A stretch of 53,955 nt of DNA from Lachnospiraceae bacterium (GCA_017469945.1 JAFUFI010000035.1:1-53955); one strand, 5' to 3'. Positions 8,448 to 18,414 are shown, counted from the first letter of the stretch. A program made the numbers and translations. The notes: generated by a model from the sequence alone, not told the origin.

Positions 8448-8599
8448 GCTGCTTTGCATATATATGTCCTACGAGCACCGCCTCTCGGCTATGAGGTCCT
8501 CGTGGCAGCGGTACTAGACTCATACTTCGCTGATGCTCGTATTCGTCAAGTGCCGGCCTCGGACACATTGCTCTTAAGGTCATATATATGTAAAGCAGC
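8448..8599 (-). repeat. Dispersed structured element, copy A
   Basis: Bounded by 19-base inverted repeats (8448-8466 and 8581-8599, one mismatch that is a G-U pair on the plus strand). Inside, on the minus strand, are the blocks TGTCCGAGGCCGG (8553-8565), CCGCTGCCAC and AGCCGAGAGGCGGTGC (8475-8490), shared with copy B at 48011-48166 in the opposite orientation. Strand is assigned from the hairpin GCC-GAGA-GGC, a GNRA tetraloop only on the minus strand. A continuing inner helix pairs GAGCA with TGCTC. It fills most of the asnB-glnN gap. There is no long ORF, so it is either an independent RNA or a non-autonomous palindromic repeat. The rest of the gap (8600-8692) is A/T-rich with no clear promoter. 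Confidence 0.75.
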
Positions 8600-8692
8600 T
8601 GTGAAGAAAGAGAAATAATACAAGATTCATAAATACGAAAATAGACGATCAACACGGATATAGAATAATTTACACCAGGAGGAAAAAACAAA

Positions 8693-10801
8693 ATGGAAAA
8701 AGGACAGCACATTACAGACATCTACGGACAACTTGTTTTTAATGACAAGGTGATGAGGGAGCGCCTCCCAAAGGATGTTTATAAGGCGGTTAAAAAGACT
8801 ATAGAGAACGGTTCACATCTTGAACTTGACGTTGCAAATTCGGTTGCGGCAGCTATGAAGGAATGGGCGGTAGAACACGGGGCAACACATTTTACCCATT
8901 GGTTCCAGCCTATGACAGGACTTACGGCAGAAAAGCACGACAGTTTCTTAAATCCCGAAAAGGACGGAACTGTTATTTTGGAGTTTTCCGGAAAGGAACT
9001 CGTTAAGGGTGAGCCTGATGCGTCAAGCTTCCCTTCAGGCGGCCTTAGGGCTACCTTCGAAGCAAGAGGATATACAGCATGGGATCCTTCTTCTCCTGCA
9101 TTCATTAAAGACGGATCGCTGTATATTCCAACCGCTTTTTGTTCATACACAGGAGAAGCGCTTGATAAAAAGACTCCTTTACTTCGCTCTATGGAGGCCC
9201 TTTCAAGAGAGGCGGTAAAGGTTCTTAAACTTCTCGGACATGACGAGGTAACAAGAGTAGATACAACCATTGGTTCGGAACAGGAGTATTTCCTTATCGA
9301 CAAGGAAATGTATAAACAAAGAAAGGACCTTCTTCTTTGCGGAAGAACTCTTCTCGGAGCACCCGCGCCAAAAGGACAGGAGATGGAGGATCATTACTTC
9401 GGTGTTCTTAAGCCGAAGGTTTCGGAGTTTATGCATGATCTTGATGAGGAGCTTTGGAAGCTGGGAATCCCCGCTAAAACGAAGCATAACGAGGTTGCTC
9501 CCGCTCAGCACGAGCTTGCGCCCGTATTCGAGACTGCAAACGTTGCCGTAGACCACAACCAGCTTACGATGGAGGTTATGAAGAAGGTTGCGGATAAGCG
9601 CGGCTTTGCATGTCTGCTTCACGAAAAGCCCTTCGCAGGCGTAAACGGATCCGGTAAGCACAACAACTGGTCAATCCAGACAAATACCGGTTTAAACCTT
9701 TTAAATCCCGGAAAGCATCCCGCAGAGAATACGGAATTCCTTCTTTTCCTTATGGCTGTTATTTCAGCGGTTGACAAGTATGCGGATATATTAAGAGTCT
9801 CCGTTGCTTCCGCCGGAAACGACCACAGACTCGGCGCTAATGAGGCTCCGCCCGCTATCGTTTCGGTATTTGTGGGAGATGAGCTTCAGGCAATACTCGA
9901 TTCAATCGAGCAGGGCAAGGAGTTTACCGAGAGCGGAAAGGTACAGATGGAGATGGGCGCAGAGGTGCTTCCCCATATCCAGAAAGATACCACAGACAGA
10001 AACCGTACATCACCCTTTGCATTTACCGGAAATAAATTTGAGTTCCGCATGCCCGGATCCGCAGTATCGGTTGCCAACGCAAATATTGTTCTTAACACCG
10101 CTGTTGCAGAAACTCTCGAGGAGATCTACGAATCCCTTAAGGATGTTTCAAAGGAAGATATTCCTTCGGCCGTAAAGGAACTTACGAAGTCACTTTTAGA
10201 GAAGCATAAGAGAGTTATCTTTAACGGAAACGGCTATACCGATGAGTGGGTAGTTGAAGCCGAAAAAAGAGGACTTGATAACTTAAAGAGCCTTCCCGAT
10301 GCAATGCCCAGATGGATCTCCGATAAGAGCATCGAGCTCTTTACAAAGCATAAGATCTTTACAAAGGAAGAGATCCTTTCAAGATATGAAATCCTTCTTG
10401 AGAACTATTCAAAGACCCGTCATATCGAGTCATTAACTTTACAGGAGATGGTAAGAAAAGATTTCCTCGAGGGACTTATTGCTTACCAGAGCGATGTTCT
10501 TGACGAAGCAATAAAGAAAAAGAGCATTCTTCCCGACTCACCCTGCAGCCTTGAAAGCCATGTAGCATCAAAGCTCGATTGTGTATCAGCGAAGATCATA
10601 AAGGCTCTTGATAAGCTTTCGGAGGATACCGCAGAGGCTGAGAAAAATACAGACGCCCTTTCCTGTGCAAAGTTCTATCAGGATACGGTTCTTGCGGATA
10701 TGGAAGTATTAAGATCCTATGTAGACGTAGCCGAGAGTATGATCCCCGAAAGTTATCTTCCTTATCCTACTTACGGAGAGATGCTTTTCTCATTAAGATA
10801 A
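8693..10801 (+). CDS. glnN: Type III glutamine synthetase
   Basis: 702 residues, the length of GSIII (about 700-730) and not of GSI/II (about 450). It makes glutamine from glutamate, ammonia and ATP and assembles as a dodecamer in characterised members. GSIII hallmarks include ATHFTHWFQPMTGLTAEKHD near residue 60, FPSGGLRATFEARGYTAWD, the metal-binding GSEQEYFLI, and the core NGSGKHNNWS of the glutamate/ATP site. The start has a clear GGAGG upstream. It sits between asnB and gltB; gltB follows after 42 bases, so GS and GOGAT are likely cotranscribed. Regulation is not evident locally; adenylylation is not expected for this class. Confidence 0.97.
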   Translation: MEKGQHITDIYGQLVFNDKVMRERLPKDVYKAVKKTIENGSHLELDVANSVAAAMKEWAVEHGATHFTHWFQPMTGLTAEKHDSFLNPEKDGTVILEFSGKELVKGEPDASSFPSGGLRATFEARGYTAWDPSSPAFIKDGSLYIPTAFCSYTGEALDKKTPLLRSMEALSREAVKVLKLLGHDEVTRVDTTIGSEQEYFLIDKEMYKQRKDLLLCGRTLLGAPAPKGQEMEDHYFGVLKPKVSEFMHDLDEELWKLGIPAKTKHNEVAPAQHELAPVFETANVAVDHNQLTMEVMKKVADKRGFACLLHEKPFAGVNGSGKHNNWSIQTNTGLNLLNPGKHPAENTEFLLFLMAVISAVDKYADILRVSVASAGNDHRLGANEAPPAIVSVFVGDELQAILDSIEQGKEFTESGKVQMEMGAEVLPHIQKDTTDRNRTSPFAFTGNKFEFRMPGSAVSVANANIVLNTAVAETLEEIYESLKDVSKEDIPSAVKELTKSLLEKHKRVIFNGNGYTDEWVVEAEKRGLDNLKSLPDAMPRWISDKSIELFTKHKIFTKEEILSRYEILLENYSKTRHIESLTLQEMVRKDFLEGLIAYQSDVLDEAIKKKSILPDSPCSLESHVASKLDCVSAKIIKALDKLSEDTAEAEKNTDALSCAKFYQDTVLADMEVLRSYVDVAESMIPESYLPYPTYGEMLFSLR

Positions 10802-10843
10802 GCCTGACCCCGAATAAAAAGAAAAACGATTCAGAGGTTAAAA

Positions 10844-13800
10844 ATGAGCGACCAAGAGACAATGCAAATAAATTATGATTTGGAGCGCGATGCCTGCGGT
10901 ATAGGCATGATCGTCAATATTAACGGTATTGGTGATTACCGCGTACTTGACGATGCGCTTACTATAGTGGAAAAGCTTGAGCACCGCGCGGGAAAAGATG
11001 CGACCGGTGAGGTCGGCGACGGTGTAGGAATCCTCCTTCAGATATCCCATAGCTTTTTCAAGAAAGCTGCAAAAAGCGCCGGTATCCAGATCGGGGAGAG
11101 GGGCGATTACGGAATAGGAATGTTCTTCCTTCCCGGGGATAAATTAAAGAGGACCTTCGCTAAACGTATGCTTGAAGTAATACTTGAAAAAGAAGGTCTT
11201 CCGTTCCTCGGATGGAGGGATGTTCCCGTACGCCCCGAAATCCTCGGAAAAAAGGCTGCGGATTGCATGCCTTACATAGCACAGTGTTTTGTGAAAAGAC
11301 CTGAGGATACCGAAAGAGGATACGAATTTGACAGGCGTCTTTATGTGGTAAGAAGAGAGTTTGAACAAAGCTCTGAGGATACTTATATTTGCTCATTTTC
11401 CTCAAGAACCATTGTCTATAAGGGAATGTTCCTTGTAGGTCAGCTTCGCGCCTTTTACGACGATTTAAGAAGCAAAGACTACAAGAGCGCCATCGCCCTT
11501 GTACACTCAAGATTTTCGACCAATACAACACCTTCATGGAACCGCGCTCACCCCTATCGTATGATCGCTCATAACGGCGAGATCAATACGATAAGGGGAA
11601 ATGCGGACCGTATGCTTGCAAGACGCGAGACCATGACTCCCGCTTTCGATGAAAAGGACAGGGACAAGATCTTCCCCGTGATCTCAAGCTCGGGATCCGA
11701 TTCCGCGATGCTTGACAATACCCTTGAGTTTCTTTATATGAACGGCATGGATCTTCCTCTTGCGATGATGATGCTTGTTCCCGAACCCTGGAAGCATAAC
11801 GGCTTTATGAAGCAGGAGAGAAAGGATTTTTATCATTACTACGCAACGATGATGGAGCCCTGGGACGGGCCCGCTGCCATCCTTTTCACCGATGGTGATG
11901 TTGTCGGAGCAACGCTTGACAGAAACGGACTCAGACCTTCAAGATATTACGTCACCGATGACGGCAGACTTATCTTAAGCTCCGAGGTCGGAGTCCTTGA
12001 TATAGAGCCCGAGCATATAGTTAAAAAATCAAGGCTTTCTCCCGGAAGGATCCTTCTTGTGGACACAAAGAAAAAGAGGATCATCTCTGACGAGGAGTGT
12101 AAGGAATATTACGCTACGAGAAAGCCCTACGGAGAATGGCTTGACCAGAGCCTTTTAAAGCTTCGGAGTCTTTCCATTCCCAATAAAAAAGTCCCTGTTC
12201 ATTCCCAAAAGATGAGGGACAGATTATACAAGGTCTTCGGATACAATTACGAGGATGTCAAGGTGCAGATCCTTCCTATGGCTGAAAACGGCGTAGAGCC
12301 CACAGCTTCCATGGGACATGATGTGCCTCTTGCCATGCTCTCAAATATGCATCCGTCCCTTTTCCACTACTTTAAACAGCAGTTTGCCCAGGTAACCAAT
12401 CCTCCCATCGACTCTTTAAGAGAGAAGGTTGTCACCGATACAACGGTTTATATAGGATCCGACGGAGACCTTCTACAGGAAAAGAGCGCCAACTGCAGAG
12501 TTCTTGAGATAGAGCATCCGATCCTTACGGGCGTCGATCTTATGAAGATCAAAACTCTCGACAGGGAGGGATTTAAGCCCGAGGTTATCTCACTTTTATA
12601 CTACAAAAACACTTCCCTTGAGAAAGCCCTTGAACAGCTTAACGTGGCTGTGGACAGAGCTGCTCTTCTCGGAAAGAATATACTTATCCTTTCGGACAGA
12701 GGAGTGGATGAAAACCATGTTCCCATTCCTTCACTGCTCGCGGTATCTTCCGTTGAGCAGCACCTTGTACGCACAAGAAAGCGTACCGCCGTTTCCATCA
12801 TCTTAGAGAGCGGCGAAGTGAGAGATGTGCACCAGTGCGCGGCACTTATGGGATACGGCGTCAGAGCAATCCACCCCTATCTTGCACATGAATGTATAGG
12901 TGAGCTGATCGAGATCGGTCTTCTTGATAAGGATTTTTCTACCGCTGTTGACGATTACAACAAAGCCCTCCTTGGCGGCGTTGTTAAAATCGCGGCAAAG
13001 ATGGGTATATCAACCCTGCAGTCCTACCAGTCCGCAAGAATATTTGAAGCTGTCGGCCTTTCAAAGGAGATGATAGACCGCTACTTTACCGGTACGGTTT
13101 GTCACGTTGGCGGAGTCGGAATAAAAGAAATCTCAGAGGATGTCACATACAGACACGATAAAGCCTTTGACCCCTTGGGACTCCCCGTTGATGCAAGCCT
13201 TGATTCCGTGGGATTCCACGGCCTTAGAAGCGGAGAGGACAAGGAAAACCACCTCTACAGCCCCGAGATAATAGTTACCCTTCAGCAGTCCGTAAGAAGC
13301 GGAGATTACGGAAAGTTCCGTGAGTATACGGACATGGTTGATGATGAAAAGTATCCTCACACCTTAAGGAGTCTTTTTGAAATCGTTCCTGCCGGAAAGC
13401 CCATTCCGATTGAAAAGGTTGAAAGCGAGGAATCGATCGTTAAGAGATTTCAGAGCGGTGCTATGAGCTACGGCTCTCTATCTCAGGAAGCCCACGAATG
13501 CCTCGCGGAAGCTATGAACAGGCTCGGGGGCAAGTCAAATACCGGCGAGGGCGGCGAGCTTTCGTCAAGATTCGGAACAATCAAAAACAGCGCGGTTAAG
13601 CAGGTTGCTTCCGGAAGATTCGGCGTAACCAGCGAGTATCTTACAAGCGCTAAAGAAATACAGATAAAGATGGCTCAGGGAGCAAAGCCCGGCGAGGGCG
13701 GACATCTTCCCGGAAAGAAGGTTTACCCTTGGGTAGCGACAACAAGGTTTTCAACTCCGGGAGTTGCGCTTATATCGCCGCCTCCTCATCATGACATCTA

Positions 13801-15397
13801 CTCCATCGAAGACCTTGCACAGCTTATATATGACCTTAAAAATGCCAACAGGGATGCGAGAATCTCAGTTAAACTTGTTTCAGAAGCCGGTGTCGGAACA
13901 ATAGCAAGCGGAGTTGCAAAGGCGGGAGCCGATGTCATCCTGATTTCCGGATATGACGGAGGAACCGGAGCAGCTCCGATCTCATCCATCCACCATGCGG
14001 GTCTTCCCTGGGAAGTCGGACTTTCCGAGGCCCATAAGTGTCTTGTGGAAAACGGCTTGAGAGACAGAGTTATCTTAGAGACTGACGGAAAACTGATGAG
14101 CGGCAGAGATGTAGCCATCGCAGCACTCCTCGGAGCCGAGGAATTCGGATTTGCCACAGCACCCCTTGTTTGTATGGGATGTATGATGATGAGGGTTTGC
14201 TCTAAGGACACCTGTCCCGCCGGAATCGCTACCCAGAACGCAGAGCTTCGCAAGCGTTTTGCCGGTAAGCCGGAGCATGTTATGAACTTTATGCTCTTTA
14301 TCGCAAGACAGCTCAGGGAAATCATGGCGGAAAATGGATTTAAGTGTCTTGACGAAATGGTCGGCAGGAGCGATCTCCTTAAAAAGAAGGAGACACACGC
14401 TTCCGAAAGAGCCGGACTTATCGATCTTTCTTATATCCTTAAGGATGTAAGCCTTCCGAGAGATGAAAAAGGAAACATCATCCCGGTTCACATCGGGGGA
14501 GAAAGAGTAGATCCCTTGGGACTTGAAAAGAGCAAGGATGTTAAAGTTTTACTTCCTGCATTTAAAAATGTTTTCGAAAAAAAGAATCCTTCAAAGACAA
14601 GCAGCGTAGATGTGGAAGTATCAAGTACGGACAGAAGCTTCGGAACGATCCTTGGAAGCGAAGTTACAAAGAAATTCGGAAATTCTCTTTCCGAGGATAC
14701 GATACTTATTAATGCTAAGGGCGGAGGCGGACAGAGCTTCGGAGCTTTCCTCCCTAAAGGAATAACCATAAGACTTTCCGGAGATGCCAATGACGGCTTC
14801 GGAAAAGGTCTATCCGGCGGAAAGCTTATAGTAACGCCGCCCGAGAAATCTGTCTTTGAGCCCGGTGAAAATGTTATTGTCGGCAACGTGGCTCTTTACG
14901 GAGCTACCGCAGGAAAGGCATATTTTTGCGGGGTAGCGGGAGAGAGATTTTGCGTAAGAAATTCCGGAGCTTTGGCAGTATCGGAAGGATGCGGAGACCA
15001 CGGCCTCGAATATATGACGGGAGGTAAAGCCGTAATATTAGGACCTACGGGTAAGAACTTTGCGGCGGGTATGAGCGGCGGAACCGCTTACGTCCTCGAC
15101 AGGGAACACACTCTTTATCTTCGTACCAACAAGGATATGGTTTCGCTGTCTGAAGTGACAGAGAAATACGATATCTTAGAACTCGAAGATATCTTAAAGG
15201 ATTATGTAAAAGAAACAGGATCTAAACTTGCGGGCGAAATACTTGAAAACTTTGAAAGTTTTCTGCCCGATTTTAAGAAGGTTGTTCCCAACGACTATTT
15301 CAGAATGCAGACTCTCATCGGAAAAAACGAGGAGCAGGGAATCCCTTACGAAAAGGCTGTTCTGGAAGCATTTGAGGAGATGTGTAAAAATGGGTAA
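10844..15397 (+). CDS. gltB: Glutamate synthase large subunit
   Basis: 1517 residues, full length for the alpha subunit, which takes the amide from glutamine and transfers it to 2-oxoglutarate. Cys18 in ERDACGIGM is the N-terminal nucleophile exposed after removal of a 17-residue propeptide, as usual for GltB. After the class II amidotransferase domain come the central domain, the FMN-binding barrel (GAMSYGSLSQEAHE, LISGYDGGTGAAP) and the 3Fe-4S cysteines Cys1113, Cys1119 and Cys1124 in CMGCMMMRVCSKDTC. The C-terminal GXGXG beta-helix domain (GGGGQSFGAF, GDANDGFGKGLSGG) ends the protein. The ribosome binding site is GAGG. It overlaps gltD by eight bases. Confidence 0.98.
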   Translation: MSDQETMQINYDLERDACGIGMIVNINGIGDYRVLDDALTIVEKLEHRAGKDATGEVGDGVGILLQISHSFFKKAAKSAGIQIGERGDYGIGMFFLPGDKLKRTFAKRMLEVILEKEGLPFLGWRDVPVRPEILGKKAADCMPYIAQCFVKRPEDTERGYEFDRRLYVVRREFEQSSEDTYICSFSSRTIVYKGMFLVGQLRAFYDDLRSKDYKSAIALVHSRFSTNTTPSWNRAHPYRMIAHNGEINTIRGNADRMLARRETMTPAFDEKDRDKIFPVISSSGSDSAMLDNTLEFLYMNGMDLPLAMMMLVPEPWKHNGFMKQERKDFYHYYATMMEPWDGPAAILFTDGDVVGATLDRNGLRPSRYYVTDDGRLILSSEVGVLDIEPEHIVKKSRLSPGRILLVDTKKKRIISDEECKEYYATRKPYGEWLDQSLLKLRSLSIPNKKVPVHSQKMRDRLYKVFGYNYEDVKVQILPMAENGVEPTASMGHDVPLAMLSNMHPSLFHYFKQQFAQVTNPPIDSLREKVVTDTTVYIGSDGDLLQEKSANCRVLEIEHPILTGVDLMKIKTLDREGFKPEVISLLYYKNTSLEKALEQLNVAVDRAALLGKNILILSDRGVDENHVPIPSLLAVSSVEQHLVRTRKRTAVSIILESGEVRDVHQCAALMGYGVRAIHPYLAHECIGELIEIGLLDKDFSTAVDDYNKALLGGVVKIAAKMGISTLQSYQSARIFEAVGLSKEMIDRYFTGTVCHVGGVGIKEISEDVTYRHDKAFDPLGLPVDASLDSVGFHGLRSGEDKENHLYSPEIIVTLQQSVRSGDYGKFREYTDMVDDEKYPHTLRSLFEIVPAGKPIPIEKVESEESIVKRFQSGAMSYGSLSQEAHECLAEAMNRLGGKSNTGEGGELSSRFGTIKNSAVKQVASGRFGVTSEYLTSAKEIQIKMAQGAKPGEGGHLPGKKVYPWVATTRFSTPGVALISPPPHHDIYSIEDLAQLIYDLKNANRDARISVKLVSEAGVGTIASGVAKAGADVILISGYDGGTGAAPISSIHHAGLPWEVGLSEAHKCLVENGLRDRVILETDGKLMSGRDVAIAALLGAEEFGFATAPLVCMGCMMMRVCSKDTCPAGIATQNAELRKRFAGKPEHVMNFMLFIARQLREIMAENGFKCLDEMVGRSDLLKKKETHASERAGLIDLSYILKDVSLPRDEKGNIIPVHIGGERVDPLGLEKSKDVKVLLPAFKNVFEKKNPSKTSSVDVEVSSTDRSFGTILGSEVTKKFGNSLSEDTILINAKGGGGQSFGAFLPKGITIRLSGDANDGFGKGLSGGKLIVTPPEKSVFEPGENVIVGNVALYGATAGKAYFCGVAGERFCVRNSGALAVSEGCGDHGLEYMTGGKAVILGPTGKNFAAGMSGGTAYVLDREHTLYLRTNKDMVSLSEVTEKYDILELEDILKDYVKETGSKLAGEILENFESFLPDFKKVVPNDYFRMQTLIGKNEEQGIPYEKAVLEAFEEMCKNG

Positions 15398-16919
15398 ACT
15401 AACAGGATTTATGGAAGTAAAAAGAAAAAACAACCCAATGGTTACCTGCGAAGAGCGCATTAAAAACTTTTCGGAGTTCTATACCGGTTTACCCGAAAAG
15501 GAAAGAAGGCAGCAGGCATCAAAATGTATGGACTGCGGCGTTCCCTTTTGCCAGTCGGCGATGAAACTTTCGGGGATGGTAGTGGGTTGCCCTCTTCACA
15601 ACCTAATCCCCGAGTGGAATGACGAACTCTACAAAGGACATGACAGACACGCGTTTGAAAGACTTATAAAGACCAACAATTTCCCGGAGTTCACCGGAAG
15701 GGTCTGTCCCGCTCTTTGTGAAAAAGCCTGTATGTGCGGCCAGTGGGAAGATTCGGTAACAGTCCATGACAACGAAAAGTACCTGATTGAAACCGCATAC
15801 GAAAAGGGATATATGAAGCCAAATCCCCCCGCAAAAAGAAGCGGAAAAAAGGTTGCTGTAATAGGAAGCGGACCCTCGGGACTTGCAGTGGCAGCGGAGC
15901 TAAACCACAGAGGTCACCTTGTTACGGTATTTGAAAGACAGGACCGTATAGGCGGACTTTTAATGTACGGTATTCCCAATATGAAGCTTGATAAAAAGGT
16001 CATCTTCCGAAGACAAAAGCTTATGGAAGAAGAGGGAATCGTTTTTAAGACCGGAGAGAATATTGATTCCGCAGAAAAGGTTAAAAAGCTTAAAGAGGAG
16101 TTTGACGCCGTTATCCTTTGCTGCGGCGCTAAAAAGGCAAGAAGTTTACCGGCAGCTTGCCAAAAAGAAGATAAGCAAAATGAGAATAAACTGATCCCCG
16201 GAGCATATATGGCGGTGGACTTTTTAACAAGCGCCACCAAAGATGTTTTAAAAGCTTCAGATAAGAAAAGTACTGTACCTGAAGGAGAAAACCAAGTAAC
16301 CGCCTGCAATATAGATTTTAAGATTTCCGCTGCGGGTAAACATGTAGTTGTAGTAGGCGGCGGAGATACGGGAAACGACTGTATCGGAACCGTTATAAGG
16401 CAAGGGTGCAAGTCGGTAACGGCCCTTGAGATGATGCCAAAGCCTCCAAAAGAGAGAGCCGCAAGCAATCCCTGGCCCGAATGGCCGAAGGTTCTAAAGA
16501 CGGATTACGGACATGAAGAAGCCATATATAAATTCGGAAAAGATCCCAGAGTTTTCGAGACAACGGTTAAAAGCGTAAACACCGGAAAGAAAGGTGAAAT
16601 AAAAAGTATCGTAACCGTTTCTTTAAAGTGGGAGGGCGGTAAATTTACGGAAGTGGCCGGAAGCGAAAAAGAGATTCCCTGTGATATGCTTCTTATAGCG
16701 GCGGGATTTGTAGGCTGCGAGGATTATACCGCGGATGCTTTCGGAGTAAAGCTCTCGAAAAGAGGAGTCGTAGAGACAGCGGAAGGAGCTTTTGATACTT
16801 CAGTGCCCGGAATCTTTACCGCAGGCGATATGCACAGAGGACAGTCACTGGTTGTCTGGGCGATTTATGAGGGAAGAAAATGCGCGGCAGAGGTAGATAG
16901 ATACCTGATAGGATATTAA
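15390..16919 (+). CDS. gltD: Glutamate synthase small subunit (NADPH/FAD, 2x 4Fe-4S)
   Basis: 509 residues. The ATG at 15390 overlaps the gltB stop by eight bases, with GAGGAGA nine bases upstream inside gltB, so translation is probably coupled. The longer upstream open frame lies inside gltB and is not real. The N-terminal cysteines KCMDCGVPFCQS and GRVCPALCEKACMCG bind two 4Fe-4S clusters. GSGPSGLAVAAELNHRGH is the FAD dinucleotide fold, VVVVGGGDTGNDCIGT the NADPH fold, and GIFTAGDMHRGQSLVVWAI the conserved FAD-binding end. It passes electrons from NADPH to the FMN of GltB. Confidence 0.98.
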   Translation: MGKLTGFMEVKRKNNPMVTCEERIKNFSEFYTGLPEKERRQQASKCMDCGVPFCQSAMKLSGMVVGCPLHNLIPEWNDELYKGHDRHAFERLIKTNNFPEFTGRVCPALCEKACMCGQWEDSVTVHDNEKYLIETAYEKGYMKPNPPAKRSGKKVAVIGSGPSGLAVAAELNHRGHLVTVFERQDRIGGLLMYGIPNMKLDKKVIFRRQKLMEEEGIVFKTGENIDSAEKVKKLKEEFDAVILCCGAKKARSLPAACQKEDKQNENKLIPGAYMAVDFLTSATKDVLKASDKKSTVPEGENQVTACNIDFKISAAGKHVVVVGGGDTGNDCIGTVIRQGCKSVTALEMMPKPPKERAASNPWPEWPKVLKTDYGHEEAIYKFGKDPRVFETTVKSVNTGKKGEIKSIVTVSLKWEGGKFTEVAGSEKEIPCDMLLIAAGFVGCEDYTADAFGVKLSKRGVVETAEGAFDTSVPGIFTAGDMHRGQSLVVWAIYEGRKCAAEVDRYLIGY

Positions 16920-16933
16920 CAAATAATGGGCAG

Positions 16934-16955
16934 ACCCCGGCTTTTTAGCCGGGGT
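16934..16955 (+). terminator. Hairpin after gltD, probable terminator
   Basis: ACCCCGGCT pairs with AGCCGGGGT over 9 bp with a TTT loop. The following sequence is only moderately T-rich (ATTTCCCGTTT), so termination may be partial and purF could receive readthrough. Confidence 0.6.
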
Positions 16956-16992
16956 ATTTCCCGTTTAAAATATTTAAGGAGTATGTACTAAA

Positions 16993-18375
16993 ATGGATGA
17001 ATTAAGAGAAGAGTGCGGAGTATTCGGTATATGGTCGCCTGAAAAAAAGGCACTTCCCTACATTGTTGCAACAGGCCTGACCGCTTTGCAGCACAGAGGT
17101 CAGGAAGCTGCGGGAATGGCAATCAACGAGGACAGAAATATCCGCTATCATAAAGCGCCCGGACTTGCCGGCGATGTGTTTACGCATCAGGTTTTGGAGG
17201 AAATGGGAAGCGGACAGATTGCGGTAGGGCATGTAAGATATGCAACGACGGGAGGAGGAAGCGCTTTAAACGCCCAACCGATGGTTGTCAGACACGTTAA
17301 AGGTCAGCTTGCCCTTTGCCATAACGGAAATCTTACCAATTCCTCAAAGCTTCGAAGGGAGCTTGAACTTAAGGGATGTATTTTCCAGACAACATCGGAT
17401 ACGGAAGTAATATCGTACATCATTACAAGAAAAAGGCTTGAAAAGCCCTCCATAGAAAGCGCTCTTGAGGCAGCGATGGACGAAATTAAGGGGGCTTATT
17501 CCTTAGTTCTGACCTCTCCCACAAAGCTTATGGCCTGCAGAGATCCGCTGGGAATGCGTCCGCTTGTATATGGACTGACGGATGACGGAAGCTATGTATT
17601 TGCTTCCGAGACCTGTGCGCTTACCGCTGTGGGAGCTAAGCTTATAAGAGACGTAAAACCGGGAGAGATAATTGTAATTGACGGCAGCGGAATAAGAAGT
17701 ATCGAAACCAACTGCAATAAAGAAAAGAGAAAGCTTTGCGTTTTTGAATACATATATTTTTCGAGACCTGATTCTGTTATCGAAGGGGAGAGCGTACATG
17801 AAGCGAGAGTAAGGGCGGGAAAGTATCTGGCAAAGAATCATCCTGCAAAGGCGGATATTGTGATCGGGGTTCCCGATTCGGGACTTGACGCAGCCTTAGG
17901 GTTTTCTATGGAGTCCGGAATCCCTTACGGAATAGGACTTATAAAGAATAAGTATATCGGCCGGACCTTTATAGCTCCCGGACAGAGCCACAGAGAAAAC
18001 CTTGTTTCGCAAAAAATGGGTCCCATAGAATCCGTTTTAAAAGGAAAAAGCGTGGTTCTTGTGGATGACTCAATTGTAAGGGGTACAACCAGCGAAAGGA
18101 TCGTTGCGATGATAAGAAAGGCAGGAGCGAGGGAGGTTCATATGAGGATATCATCACCGCCATTTTTAAATCCCTGCTACTTCGGAACGGATGTGGATTC
18201 AAGAGAAAACCTTATAGCGGTCCATCACACAAATGATGAGATCTGTAAGATGATAGGCGCGGATTCTTTGGGATTTTTATCACCAATGGATGCCCGTAAT
18301 CTGACGGGGGCCGATCCTGAGAGCTTTTGCGCTGCCTGCTTTGACGGTAAATATCCATTGGATAAAGAAGAATAG
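16993..18375 (+). CDS. purF: Amidophosphoribosyltransferase
   Basis: 460 residues. It makes phosphoribosylamine from PRPP and glutamine, the committed purine step. Cys8 (LREECGVFGIW) is the N-terminal glutaminase nucleophile after removal of a short propeptide. TALQHRGQEAAG and CHNGNLTN belong to the class II amidotransferase. VVLVDDSIVRGTTS near residue 350 is the PRPP-binding loop. Cysteines in KLCVFEY, NPCYFGTD and SFCAACFDGKYP match the four ligands of the structural 4Fe-4S cluster of the Bacillus-type enzyme, which makes the protein oxygen-sensitive. AAGGAG lies 11 bases before the ATG. Unusually for Firmicutes, it is next to gltBD and not in a pur operon. Confidence 0.97.
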   Translation: MDELREECGVFGIWSPEKKALPYIVATGLTALQHRGQEAAGMAINEDRNIRYHKAPGLAGDVFTHQVLEEMGSGQIAVGHVRYATTGGGSALNAQPMVVRHVKGQLALCHNGNLTNSSKLRRELELKGCIFQTTSDTEVISYIITRKRLEKPSIESALEAAMDEIKGAYSLVLTSPTKLMACRDPLGMRPLVYGLTDDGSYVFASETCALTAVGAKLIRDVKPGEIIVIDGSGIRSIETNCNKEKRKLCVFEYIYFSRPDSVIEGESVHEARVRAGKYLAKNHPAKADIVIGVPDSGLDAALGFSMESGIPYGIGLIKNKYIGRTFIAPGQSHRENLVSQKMGPIESVLKGKSVVLVDDSIVRGTTSERIVAMIRKAGAREVHMRISSPPFLNPCYFGTDVDSRENLIAVHHTNDEICKMIGADSLGFLSPMDARNLTGADPESFCAACFDGKYPLDKEE

Positions 18376-18392
18376 ATAAATTTTTTCATTTA

Positions 18393-18414
18393 GGCGGTTT
18401 TTTCGAAAACTGCC
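18393..18414 (+). terminator. UUCG-capped hairpin after purF
   Basis: GGCGGTTTT pairs with AAAACTGCC (one G-U) around a TTCG tetraloop 17 bases after the purF stop. The T tract after it is short and overlaps the feo -35 box, so it is a plausible but weak terminator. Confidence 0.5.

Noticed and set aside
8428..8692. Direct leader regulation of glnN by element A
   Set aside because: The likely RNA strand of the element is opposite to glnN, while copy B has the same strand as carA, so a common cis-leader role does not hold.
13798..14325. Long minus-strand frame inside gltB
   Set aside because: A shadow of the gltB coding sequence; no ribosome binding site and no recognisable protein motif. 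The same holds for similar frames in pnp (43146-43727) and gltD (15914-16468).
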